Below are positions 41,789 to 49,377 of a DNA stretch of 64,000 nt, in pieces. The stretch lies in contig CAWIDG010000006.1 of assembly GCA_963834875.1 (NCBI GenBank), positions 1-64,000 on the forward strand, given 5' to 3'. The number at the start of each line of letters is the position of its first letter. Within the stretch, counting starts at the first letter, position 1. The translations under genes and the position numbers were made by a program. The notes beneath the pieces are model-generated. The model was not told the DNA's origin, did no database searches, and saw only the letters and a list, made by a program, of their open reading frames with translations. The stretch is from DATAGF01 sp963834875 (lineage in GTDB: Bacteria; Actinomycetota; Thermoleophilia; Miltoncostaeales; Miltoncostaeaceae).

Positions 41789-43673
41789 CGACGAACAGGA
41801 CCCGCTTGGCCCTCGACCGGTTCCCCGCCAGGTCCGTGGCCACCACCGTCGCGCGGTAGGCACCCGGCACCAGGCGGCGCTTGCCGACCCGCTTGCCCAG
41901 CCGCATCGTGGCGCTCGTCGCCGCCGTCGTGAGGGATCGCGAGCCGGCGGCGCGGAAGCGCGTTCCGCGCTTGCGCTGGAGCGTGATCACGGCCGTCGCG
42001 GGCTCGGACAGCCGCAGCGCGAAGGCGGGCTTGCGCTTCGTGCGCGCCAGGAACGCGGTGCGCAGCCGTACGCGCTTCCGGTTGAGCCTGAAGCTCTGGA
42101 CGATCGGGGCCACGGTGTCCTTGCCGACGGCGATCCGGGCCGTCCGGGTCGCCCCCGGGCCCCCCTTGTTCGTGCCCCGGAAGGTGAAGCTGTCGGCGCC
42201 CTGGAAGCCCGGCCGGGGCGTGTAGAGCACGCTCCCGGTCGCCGGGTCGACGGCGCCGAGGGTGCCGTTGGCCGGGCGGCTCAGCACCTCCGGGCCGGTG
42301 AGCTGCAGGCCGGTGCACGCCAGGGCCACGGGCGTCGGGCGCCCCTGGACGACGGTCGCGGAGGCATCGGAGCACGCCGGCGGCGGCAGGAGCTGGCGGG
42401 CCTCCACGTGCCGCTGGCTCCCCGTCGCGGGCGGGCCGACGCGCTGCTCCCATGCGACCAGTCCGACGCCCCCCGGCGCGGCGGCGAGCGATGGGAACGA
42501 CGCCGCGGTCGGGGCGAGCTGCTGCGGCGCGGCGGCCACCCCGTCCGGACCGACGATGCGGCTCCAGACACCGCTGACGTTGCCGAGCGGGCCCTGGCTC
42601 CAGAGCAGGACGCCGGTGCCGTCCCCGAGCAGCGCGGCGCCCTGGCTGAACTGGACCTCGGCCGGCGCGCTGGTCGTGGCGGCCTCGGGGACGCCGTCGG
42701 GGCCGATGAAGCGGGCCACCGCCGTCCGCTGGTCGCGGCTCCACAGCGCGAGCGAGCGGTTCGCCGCGTTCGTGGCCAGGTGCGGGAAGGCCGCCGTCGT
42801 CACCCCGGCCTCGACGCCATGACGCGGGCCGCTGCCGGCCCCCGTCGCGTCGAGGGTCATGGTCGCGAGCTGGTCGGCCTCGCCCACGGGCGCCCAGAGG
42901 ACGTGGAACCGGTCCTGCCCGCCGGTGGTCAACTGCAGCGACGTCGACGTCACCCCCGCCGCGACCGGGGTCTGCACCGTGCCCGCCGCGCCCGCCGCGT
43001 CAACCGGCATGGTCTTGAGCGCCGGTGGGCCGGTCCAGGCGAGCAGCGCCCCGGCCGCGGCCGTCGGCGCGACGGTCACCGGTCCGGTGCTGGGCCCGTC
43101 GGAGGGCTCGAGCAGCGGCCCGAGGGTCCCCGTCGCGTTGACCCGGCGCGCCTCGGCACGGTTGGTGGGCGCGCTCGCCGTGTTCCGCCAGGCGACGACC
43201 GCGTCGCCGTCGGTCGTGCCGGTCAGGACCGGGCTCAGGGCGCTCGCGGCGATCCCCGCGTTGCGCAGGGTGAGCTGGCCGCCCATCGAGTCGTCGGCCT
43301 CGATCCAGCGCGCGCGCAGGAACCGGGGCTGCGTTCCGATCGTGCTCTCGGTCCAGACGATCAGGGCGCGGCCGCCGGGGGCGAACGCCACGACGTGCTG
43401 GGTCGGGATCATGGTGCCGTCCGAGACCGTCGTCGTCCGGCCGAGCGAGCCGTCCGGGCGCACGCGCCGGAACCTCACGAGCCGCCCTCCCGGTACCGCT
43501 TCCCGCCAGACGACCAACGTGCTGCCCTCAGCGTCGGCCGCCGTCACCGGCAGGAGGCTGTCCCCGGAGTCGTCGGAGATCCGGAGCGGCTCGGAGCTGA
43601 AGCCCGCGTGGGCGGCGGCGGGCGCGAGCAGCAGGGCGGCGCACGCGACCGGGATCCAGAGCCTCACCCTCAC
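41775..43673 (-). CDS. large secreted protein with Ig-like/cadherin-like domain
   Basis: 632 residues. Signal peptide VACAALLLAPAAAHAG. Six or so repeats of a WD/beta-propeller-like motif around V-V-W/L-L-A-W (STLVVWREAVPGGRLVRFR, RALIVWTESTIGTQPRF, DAVVAWRNTAS), then a Big_9-type domain (SRPANGTLGAVDPATGSVLY, YTPRPGFQGADSFTFRGTN) and a basic C-terminal Ig-like fold (SFRLNRKRVRLRTAFLART). A surface-exposed protein, function unknown. Confidence 0.75.
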   Translation of the reverse strand: MRVRLWIPVACAALLLAPAAAHAGFSSEPLRISDDSGDSLLPVTAADAEGSTLVVWREAVPGGRLVRFRRVRPDGSLGRTTTVSDGTMIPTQHVVAFAPGGRALIVWTESTIGTQPRFLRARWIEADDSMGGQLTLRNAGIAASALSPVLTGTTDGDAVVAWRNTASAPTNRAEARRVNATGTLGPLLEPSDGPSTGPVTVAPTAAAGALLAWTGPPALKTMPVDAAGAAGTVQTPVAAGVTSTSLQLTTGGQDRFHVLWAPVGEADQLATMTLDATGAGSGPRHGVEAGVTTAAFPHLATNAANRSLALWSRDQRTAVARFIGPDGVPEAATTSAPAEVQFSQGAALLGDGTGVLLWSQGPLGNVSGVWSRIVGPDGVAAAPQQLAPTAASFPSLAAAPGGVGLVAWEQRVGPPATGSQRHVEARQLLPPPACSDASATVVQGRPTPVALACTGLQLTGPEVLSRPANGTLGAVDPATGSVLYTPRPGFQGADSFTFRGTNKGGPGATRTARIAVGKDTVAPIVQSFRLNRKRVRLRTAFLARTKRKPAFALRLSEPATAVITLQRKRGTRFRAAGSRSLTTAATSATMRLGKRVGKRRLVPGAYRATVVATDLAGNRSRAKRVLFVVTRR

Positions 43674-43725
43674 GGGACGACGCTATGGCCCCGCCGCCCC
43701 GGCCGGCAACGGCCGGTCAACTAGT

Positions 43726-43881
43726 TCAGGCGTCCCGCCGGGCAGGCCTCACGGCCGCGACCGCCTCGACGCGCGGCAAACGCCGCCGGCGCCGGCGGAC
43801 GCGGGCGCCGAGTCGCCCTCGGCGGGGCCGGAAGGCGTCGGCCGCCCCCGGCGCGGATGCGCTGTGAAAGATGTTGTACAT
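43726..43881 (-). CDS. small Arg-rich protein
   Basis: 51 residues, MYNIFHSASAPGAADAFR then a run of arginines (RVRRRRRRLPR) and a short hydrophobic end. The ATG at 43881 follows GGAGGGTGAC, a strong ribosome site, 29 bases after the zinc-ribbon stop, so it is probably real and co-transcribed. No family recognised; RNA or DNA binding is possible. Confidence 0.5.
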   Translation of the reverse strand: MYNIFHSASAPGAADAFRPRRGRLGARVRRRRRRLPRVEAVAAVRPARRDA

Positions 43882-43910
43882 GTCACCCTCCGACGCCGGC
43901 GGGGCGCGGT

Positions 43911-44099
43911 TCATTCCCGGACGCGCTGCCGAAGTGTGGAGCGCCACGCCCGAGCGGCACGGCGCACGAGCTCGACCCCGGGGCGCCCGCACCAGCAGAC
44001 GTAGGCCAGCTCGATGCCCGCGTCGCCGTTGGTCACGGCGAGGATCTGGCGGGTTCCGAGCAGCACGCGGCCGCAGTCGGGGCAGTGGACGTCGATCAT
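43911..44099 (-). CDS. small zinc-ribbon protein
   Basis: 62 residues from ATG 44099 (GGAGGTG upstream). MIDVHCPDCGRVLLGTRQIL and AYVCWCGRPGVELVRR give two C-x-x-C/C-x-C knuckles. No known family. First gene leftward from a region with two CCAATC/GATTGG palindromes shared with the MocR-type gene. Confidence 0.65.
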   Translation of the reverse strand: MIDVHCPDCGRVLLGTRQILAVTNGDAGIELAYVCWCGRPGVELVRRAARAWRSTLRQRVRE

Positions 44100-44165
44100 C
44101 GGGGCACCTCCGGGCTCGTGCGAATCGCATGGAGAACGCGTGGCCGCGTCCCCCGTGTGAGCGAT

Positions 44166-44183
44166 CCAATCGGCGAAGATTGG
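44166..44183. promoter_or_regulatory. operator A: CCAATC-N6-GATTGG
   Basis: CCAATC, six bases, GATTGG: perfect 6-bp inverted repeat in the divergent promoter region of the zinc-ribbon and MocR-type genes. Three further ATTGG/CCAAT half-sites lie between it and operator B. Confidence 0.65.
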
Positions 44184-44249
44184 ACTCTTATTGGCTCCTG
44201 ATCGCACCATTGGACTGACCTAACCGCATCAGGAGTTGCACTTCAAGAG

Positions 44250-44267
44250 CCAATCAGGCAGGATTGG
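44250..44267. promoter_or_regulatory. operator B: CCAATC-N6-GATTGG
   Basis: Same arms and same six-base spacing as operator A, centre to centre 84 bp (eight turns), ending 5 bases before the MocR-type ATG. Two identical palindromes make binding by the adjacent regulator very likely. Confidence 0.7.
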
Positions 44268-44272
44268 TCCCA

Positions 44273-45730
44273 ATGAAGGTCCAACCCGATCGCCTCGCCG
44301 CGCTGCTCGGCTCCTGGGCCGCCGGGACCGGCCCCCTCTACCAGCGCCTCGGGCGCGCGATCGCCGGGGCGATCGACCGCGGAGAGCTCCCGCCGGGGAC
44401 CATGCTCCCGACCGAGCGCGACCTCGCCCGGCGGCTCGCGGTCAGCCGGACCACGGTCGTGGGCGCGTACGGCGAGCTGAAGGACGCGGGCCGCCTGGAG
44501 AGCCGCCAGGGCCGCGGCACCTGGGTCGCCGGCCGGGCCGAGGCGCCCCCGCCCTCGGAGCGCCCGTTCTCGGCCGAGCTCTACAGCTCGCTCCTCGGGG
44601 GCCAGCCCGGGATCATCGAGCTCACCGCCGCCTGCCCGCCGCCGACGTCCCTGGTGACGCGGGTCGTCGCCGAGATGGACGGCGGCGACCTCGTCCGCGA
44701 CGTCGCGGGCGCCGGGTACCTGCCGGCCGGGCTCCCGGAGCTGCGCGAGCGCGTCGCCGAGCGCATGTCGCTCGAGGGCCTCCCCACCCGTGCCGACGAG
44801 GTCCTGATCACCACGGGCGGCCACCAGGGCATCGGCCTGGCCGCGACGCTGCTCGGCGAGGCGGGCCAGTCGGTGCTGGTCGAGGAGGCGACGTACCCGG
44901 GAGCGCTCGACGTCACCCGCGGCCTGGGCATGCGGCCGGTGGGCGTCGCGCTGGACGGGGAGGGCGTCGTGCCCGAGGTCCTCGAGGACCTGCTGGAGCG
45001 GGTGCGGCCGGGCTTCGTGTACCTGGTCCCCGCCCACCAGAACCCCACCGGCTCGGTCCTGCCGGCCGCGCGCAGCCGGCGCGTCGCCGAGCTCTCGGCC
45101 CGCTATCGGGTGCCGCTCGTGGAGGACCTCGCGCTCCGGAACCTCCGGCTGGAGGACGCGCCGCTGCCGGCGCCGATCGCGTCCCATGCACCCGACGCCG
45201 GATCGATCGTCATCGGCTCGCTCAGCAAGGTCCTCTGGGGAGGGCTCCGCGTCGGCTGGATCCGCGCCGCCCGCCCGGTGATCGAGCGGCTGATGCGCCT
45301 GAAGATCGGCGCCGACATGGGCAGCCCCATCCCCTCGCAGAGCCTCGCGTGCGCGCTGCTGCCCCGCATCGAGGAGGCGATCGAGGAGCGCCGCGGCTCC
45401 CTCCTCGAGGGCTACCGGGTGCTGTCGGACGCGCTGGCCGAGCACCTGCCCGACTGGACCTGGGACGTCCCGCACGGCGGCTGCACGCTGTGGGTGAGGA
45501 TCCCGGGCGGCGACGCCCGGGCGCTGGGGCAGGTGGCCCAGCGCTGCGGGGTCAACGTCGTGCCGGGCCAGGTGCTGTCGGCGGAGGGGCGCCACGGCGA
45601 CCGCCTGAGGCTGCCGTTCGTGCACGAGCCGGACGTCATCGCCGAGGCGGTGCGCCGCCTGGCCGTCGCCTGGGAGATCTACGCCGGCACCGGCACGCGC
45701 CCCCAGGAGCCGGTCCGCCTGATCGTCTGA
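44273..45730 (+). CDS. MocR-type regulator: GntR HTH fused to aminotransferase
   Basis: 485 residues. Residues 20-90: GntR winged helix (PLYQRLGRAIAGAIDRGELP, LPTERDLARRLAVSRTTVV, ESRQGRGTW). Then a fold-type I aminotransferase: HQNPTG at 255-260 and SLSKVLWGG with the PLP lysine at 319. MocR proteins sense PLP, GABA, taurine and similar ligands and often regulate a neighbour. ATG 44273 lies just after operator B; AGGA is 9 bases upstream. The nicotinamidase-like gene follows after 17 bases. Confidence 0.88.
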   Translation: MKVQPDRLAALLGSWAAGTGPLYQRLGRAIAGAIDRGELPPGTMLPTERDLARRLAVSRTTVVGAYGELKDAGRLESRQGRGTWVAGRAEAPPPSERPFSAELYSSLLGGQPGIIELTAACPPPTSLVTRVVAEMDGGDLVRDVAGAGYLPAGLPELRERVAERMSLEGLPTRADEVLITTGGHQGIGLAATLLGEAGQSVLVEEATYPGALDVTRGLGMRPVGVALDGEGVVPEVLEDLLERVRPGFVYLVPAHQNPTGSVLPAARSRRVAELSARYRVPLVEDLALRNLRLEDAPLPAPIASHAPDAGSIVIGSLSKVLWGGLRVGWIRAARPVIERLMRLKIGADMGSPIPSQSLACALLPRIEEAIEERRGSLLEGYRVLSDALAEHLPDWTWDVPHGGCTLWVRIPGGDARALGQVAQRCGVNVVPGQVLSAEGRHGDRLRLPFVHEPDVIAEAVRRLAVAWEIYAGTGTRPQEPVRLIV

Positions 45731-45747
45731 GCGGGGAGGGAGGGGGC

Positions 45748-46335
45748 ATGACCATCCCGCTCGACGAGCGCACCGCGGTGATCGTCGTGGACGTCCAGAA
45801 CGACTTCGCCGATCCCCGGGGCAGCCTCTACGTCGCCGAGGGCGAGCGGACCATCCCGGTGATCAACCGCCTGGTGGCCGAGGCGCGGCGGGCCGGGGCG
45901 ACGGTCGTCTACACCCAGGACTGGCATCCGGCGGTCACGCCGCACTTCGCCGACTACGGCGGCCTCTGGCCGGTGCACTGCGTCCAGGGCACCTGGGGCG
46001 CCGAGCCCCACCCCGACCTGGACTTCGACGGCGAGGTCGTCCGCACGGGCGCGGGCGGCGAGGACGGCTACTCGGGCTTCTTCCACCGCGACCTCACCAC
46101 CGGGGAGGACGTGCCCACGGCCCTGCGCGGCCTGCTGCAGGAGCGCGGCGTCGAGCGGCTCGTGGTGGTGGGGCTCGCCACCGACTACTGCGTCAAGGAG
46201 ACCGCGCTCGACGCGCGCCGCCTGGGCTACGAGACGACCGTCCTGCTCGACGCGATCCGGCCGGTGGAGCGAGTCGCGGGCGACGACGAGCGGGCGCGGG
46301 CGGAGATGGCAGCGGCGGGCGTCGACCTGCGCTGA
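45748..46335 (+). CDS. nicotinamidase/isochorismatase-like hydrolase
   Basis: 195 residues; ATG 45748 with GGGAGGG. Cysteine hydrolase fold: catalytic Asp15 in DVQNDF, metal ligands Asp58, His60, His66 (TQDWHPAVTPHF) and His77 (WPVHCVQGTWG), and Cys148 in GLATDYCVKETALDA. The usual catalytic Lys after the G-T-W-G-A-x-x-H-P strand is Thr100 (VVRTGAGGEDGYSGFF). So metal site and nucleophile are kept but the triad lacks its base. Probably a PncA-type enzyme acting on nicotinamide or a related amide, activity uncertain. Co-transcribed with the MocR-type gene. Confidence 0.8.
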   Translation: MTIPLDERTAVIVVDVQNDFADPRGSLYVAEGERTIPVINRLVAEARRAGATVVYTQDWHPAVTPHFADYGGLWPVHCVQGTWGAEPHPDLDFDGEVVRTGAGGEDGYSGFFHRDLTTGEDVPTALRGLLQERGVERLVVVGLATDYCVKETALDARRLGYETTVLLDAIRPVERVAGDDERARAEMAAAGVDLR

Positions 46336-46350
46336 GCGCCGGCTCGGGGC

Positions 46351-47163
46351 TCAGGTGCCCGTCGCGAGGCTCGGCGGGCCCGCGGTCAGGCGCCCCTCCA
46401 GCACCGTGACCGCCCGTCCCCCGAGCAGGACGCGGTCGCCGCGCGCCTCGGCGCGCACGATGCCGCCCCGGGCCGAGGCCTGGTGGCAGACCAGCCGGTC
46501 GCGCCCCAGCCGCTCGGCCCAGAAGGGCGCGAGCGCGCAGTGGGCCGACCCGGTCACCGGGTCCTCGGGGATGCCGTACGCGGGCGCGAAGTAGCGGGAG
46601 GTGATGTCGGCGCCGTCACGGCCGCCGGCGGCCGTGACGATCACCCCGCGCGCCTGGAGGGCCGCGAGGCGGGCCATGTCCGGACGGGTCGCGGCGACCT
46701 CCTCGGGCGAGGCGACCTCGACGAGCCAGTCGAAGCGGCTCCGGCCGGTCCATCGCGACGTCAGCCCCAGCGCCTCGAGCAGATCGGGCGGCGCGTCGGC
46801 CGGCTCCGGCGGGGTGGCGGGGAAGTCCATGACGATCCGGTCCTCCGCGCGCTCGGCCGAGAGGATGCCGCTGAGGGTGGCGAAGGCGATCGCGCCGTCC
46901 GGCGCGACCCGCCCGCTCTCCCACAGCGCGTGCGCGCTCGCCAGCGTCGCGTGGCCGCACAGCTCCACCTCGGCCACCGGCGTGAACCAGCGCAGCGCGT
47001 AACCCGTCCGGTCGGGGTGCAGGAAGGCGGTCTCCGACAGGTTCATCTCCGAGGCGACGGCCTGCATCCAGCCCGGGTCGGCCGGGCCGTCGAGCAGGCA
47101 CACCGCCGCCGGGTTGCCGCCGAAGGCGCGATCGGTGAACGCGTCGACCTGGACGAGGGGGAC
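46351..47163 (-). CDS. PhzF-family isomerase, start codon lost
   Basis: Homology begins at about 47163 with VPLVQVDAFTDRAFGGNPAA and continues AVCLLDGPADPGWMQAVASE, MNLSETAFL (catalytic Glu), ELCGHATLASAHAL, and DPVTGSAHCALAPFWAERL. About 270 residues, the usual length. The first in-frame start is a GTG at 47103, which cuts off 20 conserved residues. Upstream, the frame runs into the branched palindrome without any start and meets a stop in it. Insertion of that element may have removed the start. PhzF-like enzymes isomerise small acids such as dihydroanthranilate. Confidence 0.75.
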   Translation of the reverse strand, partial: VPLVQVDAFTDRAFGGNPAAVCLLDGPADPGWMQAVASEMNLSETAFLHPDRTGYALRWFTPVAEVELCGHATLASAHALWESGRVAPDGAIAFATLSGILSAERAEDRIVMDFPATPPEPADAPPDLLEALGLTSRWTGRSRFDWLVEVASPEEVAATRPDMARLAALQARGVIVTAAGGRDGADITSRYFAPAYGIPEDPVTGSAHCALAPFWAERLGRDRLVCHQASARGGIVRAEARGDRVLLGGRAVTVLEGRLTAGPPSLATGT

Positions 47164-47879
47164 GCAGCAGTGCTCCGCTCCGGGAGTCTGTTGATGATCC
47201 GGCCGCGAAATCCCGCGGCCAAGGAGAGGGAGCCCGCATAGCTGAGCCTATGCGGGCGACCGATGACGCCGGATCCGCGATTTGCAGCCCGCCGGATCGC
47301 GGCAGACTCTCGGGGCGGAGCACTGGGGTAGTCCATCACGAGGACGGCCGCGGTGCCCGGCTCGAGCGCGGAGTAGGCGTGGGGCACGTCGGCCGCGAAG
47401 GTGGCGAGGTCGCCGGGCCCGAGGACGGCCGGCGCATCGACCGGCCCCACCTCCATCCGCCCGGCCGTGACCAGGACGTGCTCGCGCACCCCGGCCGGGT
47501 GGGCGTCGGCGCGACGGGGCTCGCCCGGCTCGCACTCGATCGCGTAGAGCTCGCTCGGCCCGCGGCGGCCGGTGGCGGCCAGCAGCCACACCAGGAACGG
47601 GGCGCCGGCGGAGTCGACGCGAACGCCCTCGCCGGCCCGCAGCACGCGAACCTCGGGCGCGTGCGGCGACACCAGCTCGGCGAAGGGGACGCCGAGCGCG
47701 GTCGCGACCGACCAGAGCGTCTCCATGCTGGGGTTGGCCCGCCCGGACTCGATCTGGGAGAGCGTCGACTTGCCGACCCCGGCGGCCGCCGCGAGCTCCG
47801 ACAGCGACAGCCGCGCCCGGCCCCGGTGCCGGCGGAGGTTGTCGGCGACGATCCGCGCCAGATCCTGGGACTCGGTCAT
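47043..47879 (-). CDS. XRE HTH regulator with C-terminal cupin
   Basis: From ATG 47879: residues 1-65 HTH_3 (RLSLSELAAAAGVGKSTLSQ, IESGRANPSMETLWSVATAL), then a cupin (VREHVLVTAGRMEVGPVDAP, VLGPGDLATFAADVPHAYSAL). The family ends soon after AVLVMDYP at about 47335. Here the frame continues without a stop through the branched palindrome and into the PhzF gene out of frame, to 47043; that tail is surely non-native. Divergent from azlC with 32 bases between; a palindrome sits on the azlC start. Such XRE-cupin proteins commonly sit next to azlCD and sense small metabolites. Confidence 0.8.
   Translation of the reverse strand: MTESQDLARIVADNLRRHRGRARLSLSELAAAAGVGKSTLSQIESGRANPSMETLWSVATALGVPFAELVSPHAPEVRVLRAGEGVRVDSAGAPFLVWLLAATGRRGPSELYAIECEPGEPRRADAHPAGVREHVLVTAGRMEVGPVDAPAVLGPGDLATFAADVPHAYSALEPGTAAVLVMDYPSAPPRESAAIRRAANRGSGVIGRPHRLSYAGSLSLAAGFRGRIINRLPERSTAASPSSRSTRSPIAPSAATRRRCACSTARPTRAGCRPSPRR
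47168..47325. repeat. 158-bp branched palindrome
   Basis: Outer arms 47168-47190 and 47303-47325: 23 bases pair fully in RNA (21 Watson-Crick plus two G-U). Inside are three hairpins: 47201-47220 (7-bp stem GGCCGCG/CGCGGCC), 47232-47257 (10-bp perfect stem GCCCGCATAG/CTATGCGGGC, 6-base loop) and 47275-47302 (7-bp stem CCGCGAT/ATCGCGG, directly stacked on the outer stem). So it folds as a cloverleaf-like four-way junction on either strand. It lies exactly between the end of the XRE-cupin domain and the start of PhzF homology. No coding meaning. Confidence 0.75.
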
Positions 47880-47897
47880 GCGCCCGTCACCGCTGTC

Positions 47898-47920
47898 TAA
47901 CATATCGAACGATGCGTTCG
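47898..47920. promoter_or_regulatory. azlC leaderless promoter and start-codon palindrome
   Basis: TAACAT at 47898-47903 is a good -10 eight bases before the azlC ATG, which fits a leaderless transcript. The ATG itself (47912) is the spacer of CGAACG-ATG-CGTTCG, a perfect 6-bp inverted repeat and a likely operator for the divergent XRE-cupin regulator. Confidence 0.5.
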
Positions 47921-48580
47921 CTTCGCGATCCACTCGTTCGCCAGGCGCTGGCCATCGCGGTCGCGGTGGGGGCGTTCGGGGTCGCCTTCGGGGCCTTCTC
48001 CGCCGACACCGGCCTGTCCCTCGCCAAGGCGCTGGCGATGTCGGGCCTCGTCTACGCCGGCTCGGCGCAGCTCGCGGCCGTGGGCGTCGCCGCCGAGGGC
48101 GGGACCGGGGCCGCGGCCGTGCTCGCGGGCCTGCTGCTGTCGGCCCGCAACGTCGCCTTCGGCGTTGCGCTCGCCCCCCTCCTCCCGCGGAGCCTCGGCC
48201 GGCGCCTGGCCGCGTCGCAGGTCATCATCGACCAGTCGGCCGCGGTCGCGCTCGCGCAGCCGACGCCGGCCCGCGCACGCCGCGCCTTCTGGCTGACCGG
48301 CCTCTGGGTGATGGTGCTCTGGCTCGCGGGCACGGCCGCCGGGTGGGCGCTGACGGAGGCCATCGACATCCGGGCCGTCGGGCTCGACGCCGCCATCCCG
48401 GCCGTGTTCGTCGCGCTCCTGGTGCCGCGGATGCGCCGGCCGGCCGAGGCGGCGACGGCCCTCTGCGGGGCGGCGATCGCCCTCGCGCTCACGCCGGTCG
48501 CGCCCGCGGGGGTCCCGATCCTGGCGGCGTCGGCGGGCGTGCTCGCCGGCCTCGCCCTCGCGCGCCGCCGCCCGGCGTGA
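47912..48580 (+). CDS. azlC: AzlC family branched-chain amino acid exporter subunit
   Basis: 222 residues, about six helices. Typical AzlC text: AVGAFGVAFGAFSADTGLSL, GLVYAGSAQLAAVGVAAEGG and LLLSARNVAFGVALAPLLP. Pairs with AzlD to export branched-chain amino acids or their analogues. No ribosome site; see the promoter entry. Its stop overlaps the azlD start (GTGA). Confidence 0.9.
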   Translation: MRSLRDPLVRQALAIAVAVGAFGVAFGAFSADTGLSLAKALAMSGLVYAGSAQLAAVGVAAEGGTGAAAVLAGLLLSARNVAFGVALAPLLPRSLGRRLAASQVIIDQSAAVALAQPTPARARRAFWLTGLWVMVLWLAGTAAGWALTEAIDIRAVGLDAAIPAVFVALLVPRMRRPAEAATALCGAAIALALTPVAPAGVPILAASAGVLAGLALARRRPA

Positions 48581-48885
48581 GCTGGGCGGCGATCCTGGCG
48601 CTCGCGGCGGGCACCTACGCGATGAAGGCGGCGGGCCCGGTCCTGCTGGGCGGGAGGTCGCTCCCGCCGCGCCTCGAGCGGGTGGTCGACCTGCTGCCGG
48701 CCGCCCTCCTGGCGGCGCTCATCGCCGTCCAGACCTTCTCGGCCGACGGGGGCCTGACGATCGACGCCCGCGCCGCCGGCGTCGGCGCGGCCGCCGTCGC
48801 CGCCTGGCGCGGCGCGCCGTTCCTGGTCGTCGTCGGGGTCGCGATGGCCGTGGCGGCGGCCGTCAGGGCAGTGGCCGGCGCATGA
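48577..48885 (+). CDS. azlD: AzlD small exporter subunit
   Basis: 102 residues, four short helices: WAAILALAAGTYAMKAAGPV, LPAALLAALIAVQTFS, AAAVAAWRGAPFLVVVGVAM. Length and helix pattern are those of AzlD, the partner of AzlC. GTG 48577 overlaps the azlC stop. Converges and overlaps the GNAT gene by 23 bases. Confidence 0.9.
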   Translation: MSWAAILALAAGTYAMKAAGPVLLGGRSLPPRLERVVDLLPAALLAALIAVQTFSADGGLTIDARAAGVGAAAVAAWRGAPFLVVVGVAMAVAAAVRAVAGA

Positions 48886-49296
48886 CGACGTGCGCGATGC
48901 CCGCCTCCTGGAACTCCTCGCCCTCGGCGACGTAGCCGGCCCGCGCGTAGAAGTCGCGCACCTCGATCTGGGCGTGCAGCTCGACCTCGCGCGCTCCCGC
49001 CGCCGCGGCCTCGGCGTGCGCGGCCTCCAGCAGCCGCGCGCCCACGCCCGCGGCCGCGGTGCGACCGCTCGACGGCCATCCGCCCCAGGACCGTCGCCGA
49101 CCCCCGCCGCACGAGGCGGCAGGTCGCGACGACCGCGCCCGACGCGTCGACCGCCACCAGGTGCAGGGCCGTCGCGTCGTGCTCGTCGCGCTCGAGCTCC
49201 TCGGGCACCCCCTGCTCCTCGCAGAACACGCGGTGCCGCAGCGCGAGCGCGGCGGCCACCTCGTCCTCGCTCCGCTCGCCGGACCGCCTGACTCAC
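48863..49296 (-). CDS. GNAT acetyltransferase (ElaA/YjcF type), frameshifted
   Basis: N-terminal part AALALRHRVFCEEQGVPEEL, RDEHDATALHLVAVDASGAV and ATCRLVRRGSATVLGRMAVE in one frame; after a shift near 49065 the CoA loop and rest follow (GVGARLLEAAHAEAAAAGAR, VELHAQIEVRDFYARAGYVA). Together about 145 residues, complete. The start is a GTG at 49296 if one more base change is allowed, or the GTG at 49259. The H-R-V-F-V/C-x-E-Q-x-V-P start is typical of the ElaA/YjcF subgroup. Confidence 0.7.
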
Positions 49297-49377
49297 GCGC
49301 TGGCGACGCAGGTTTTCCGAGGATAGGCTGCCGCCCCTGCGGCCCGACGGGCCGGACCGGATGTGAAAGGGGCGCGA

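Noticed and set aside
47232..47257. The 10-bp stem GCCCGCATAG/CTATGCGGGC as a simple terminator of the XRE gene
   Set aside because: It is the central hairpin of a larger nested structure with matched outer arms, so a plain terminator does not explain the flanks.
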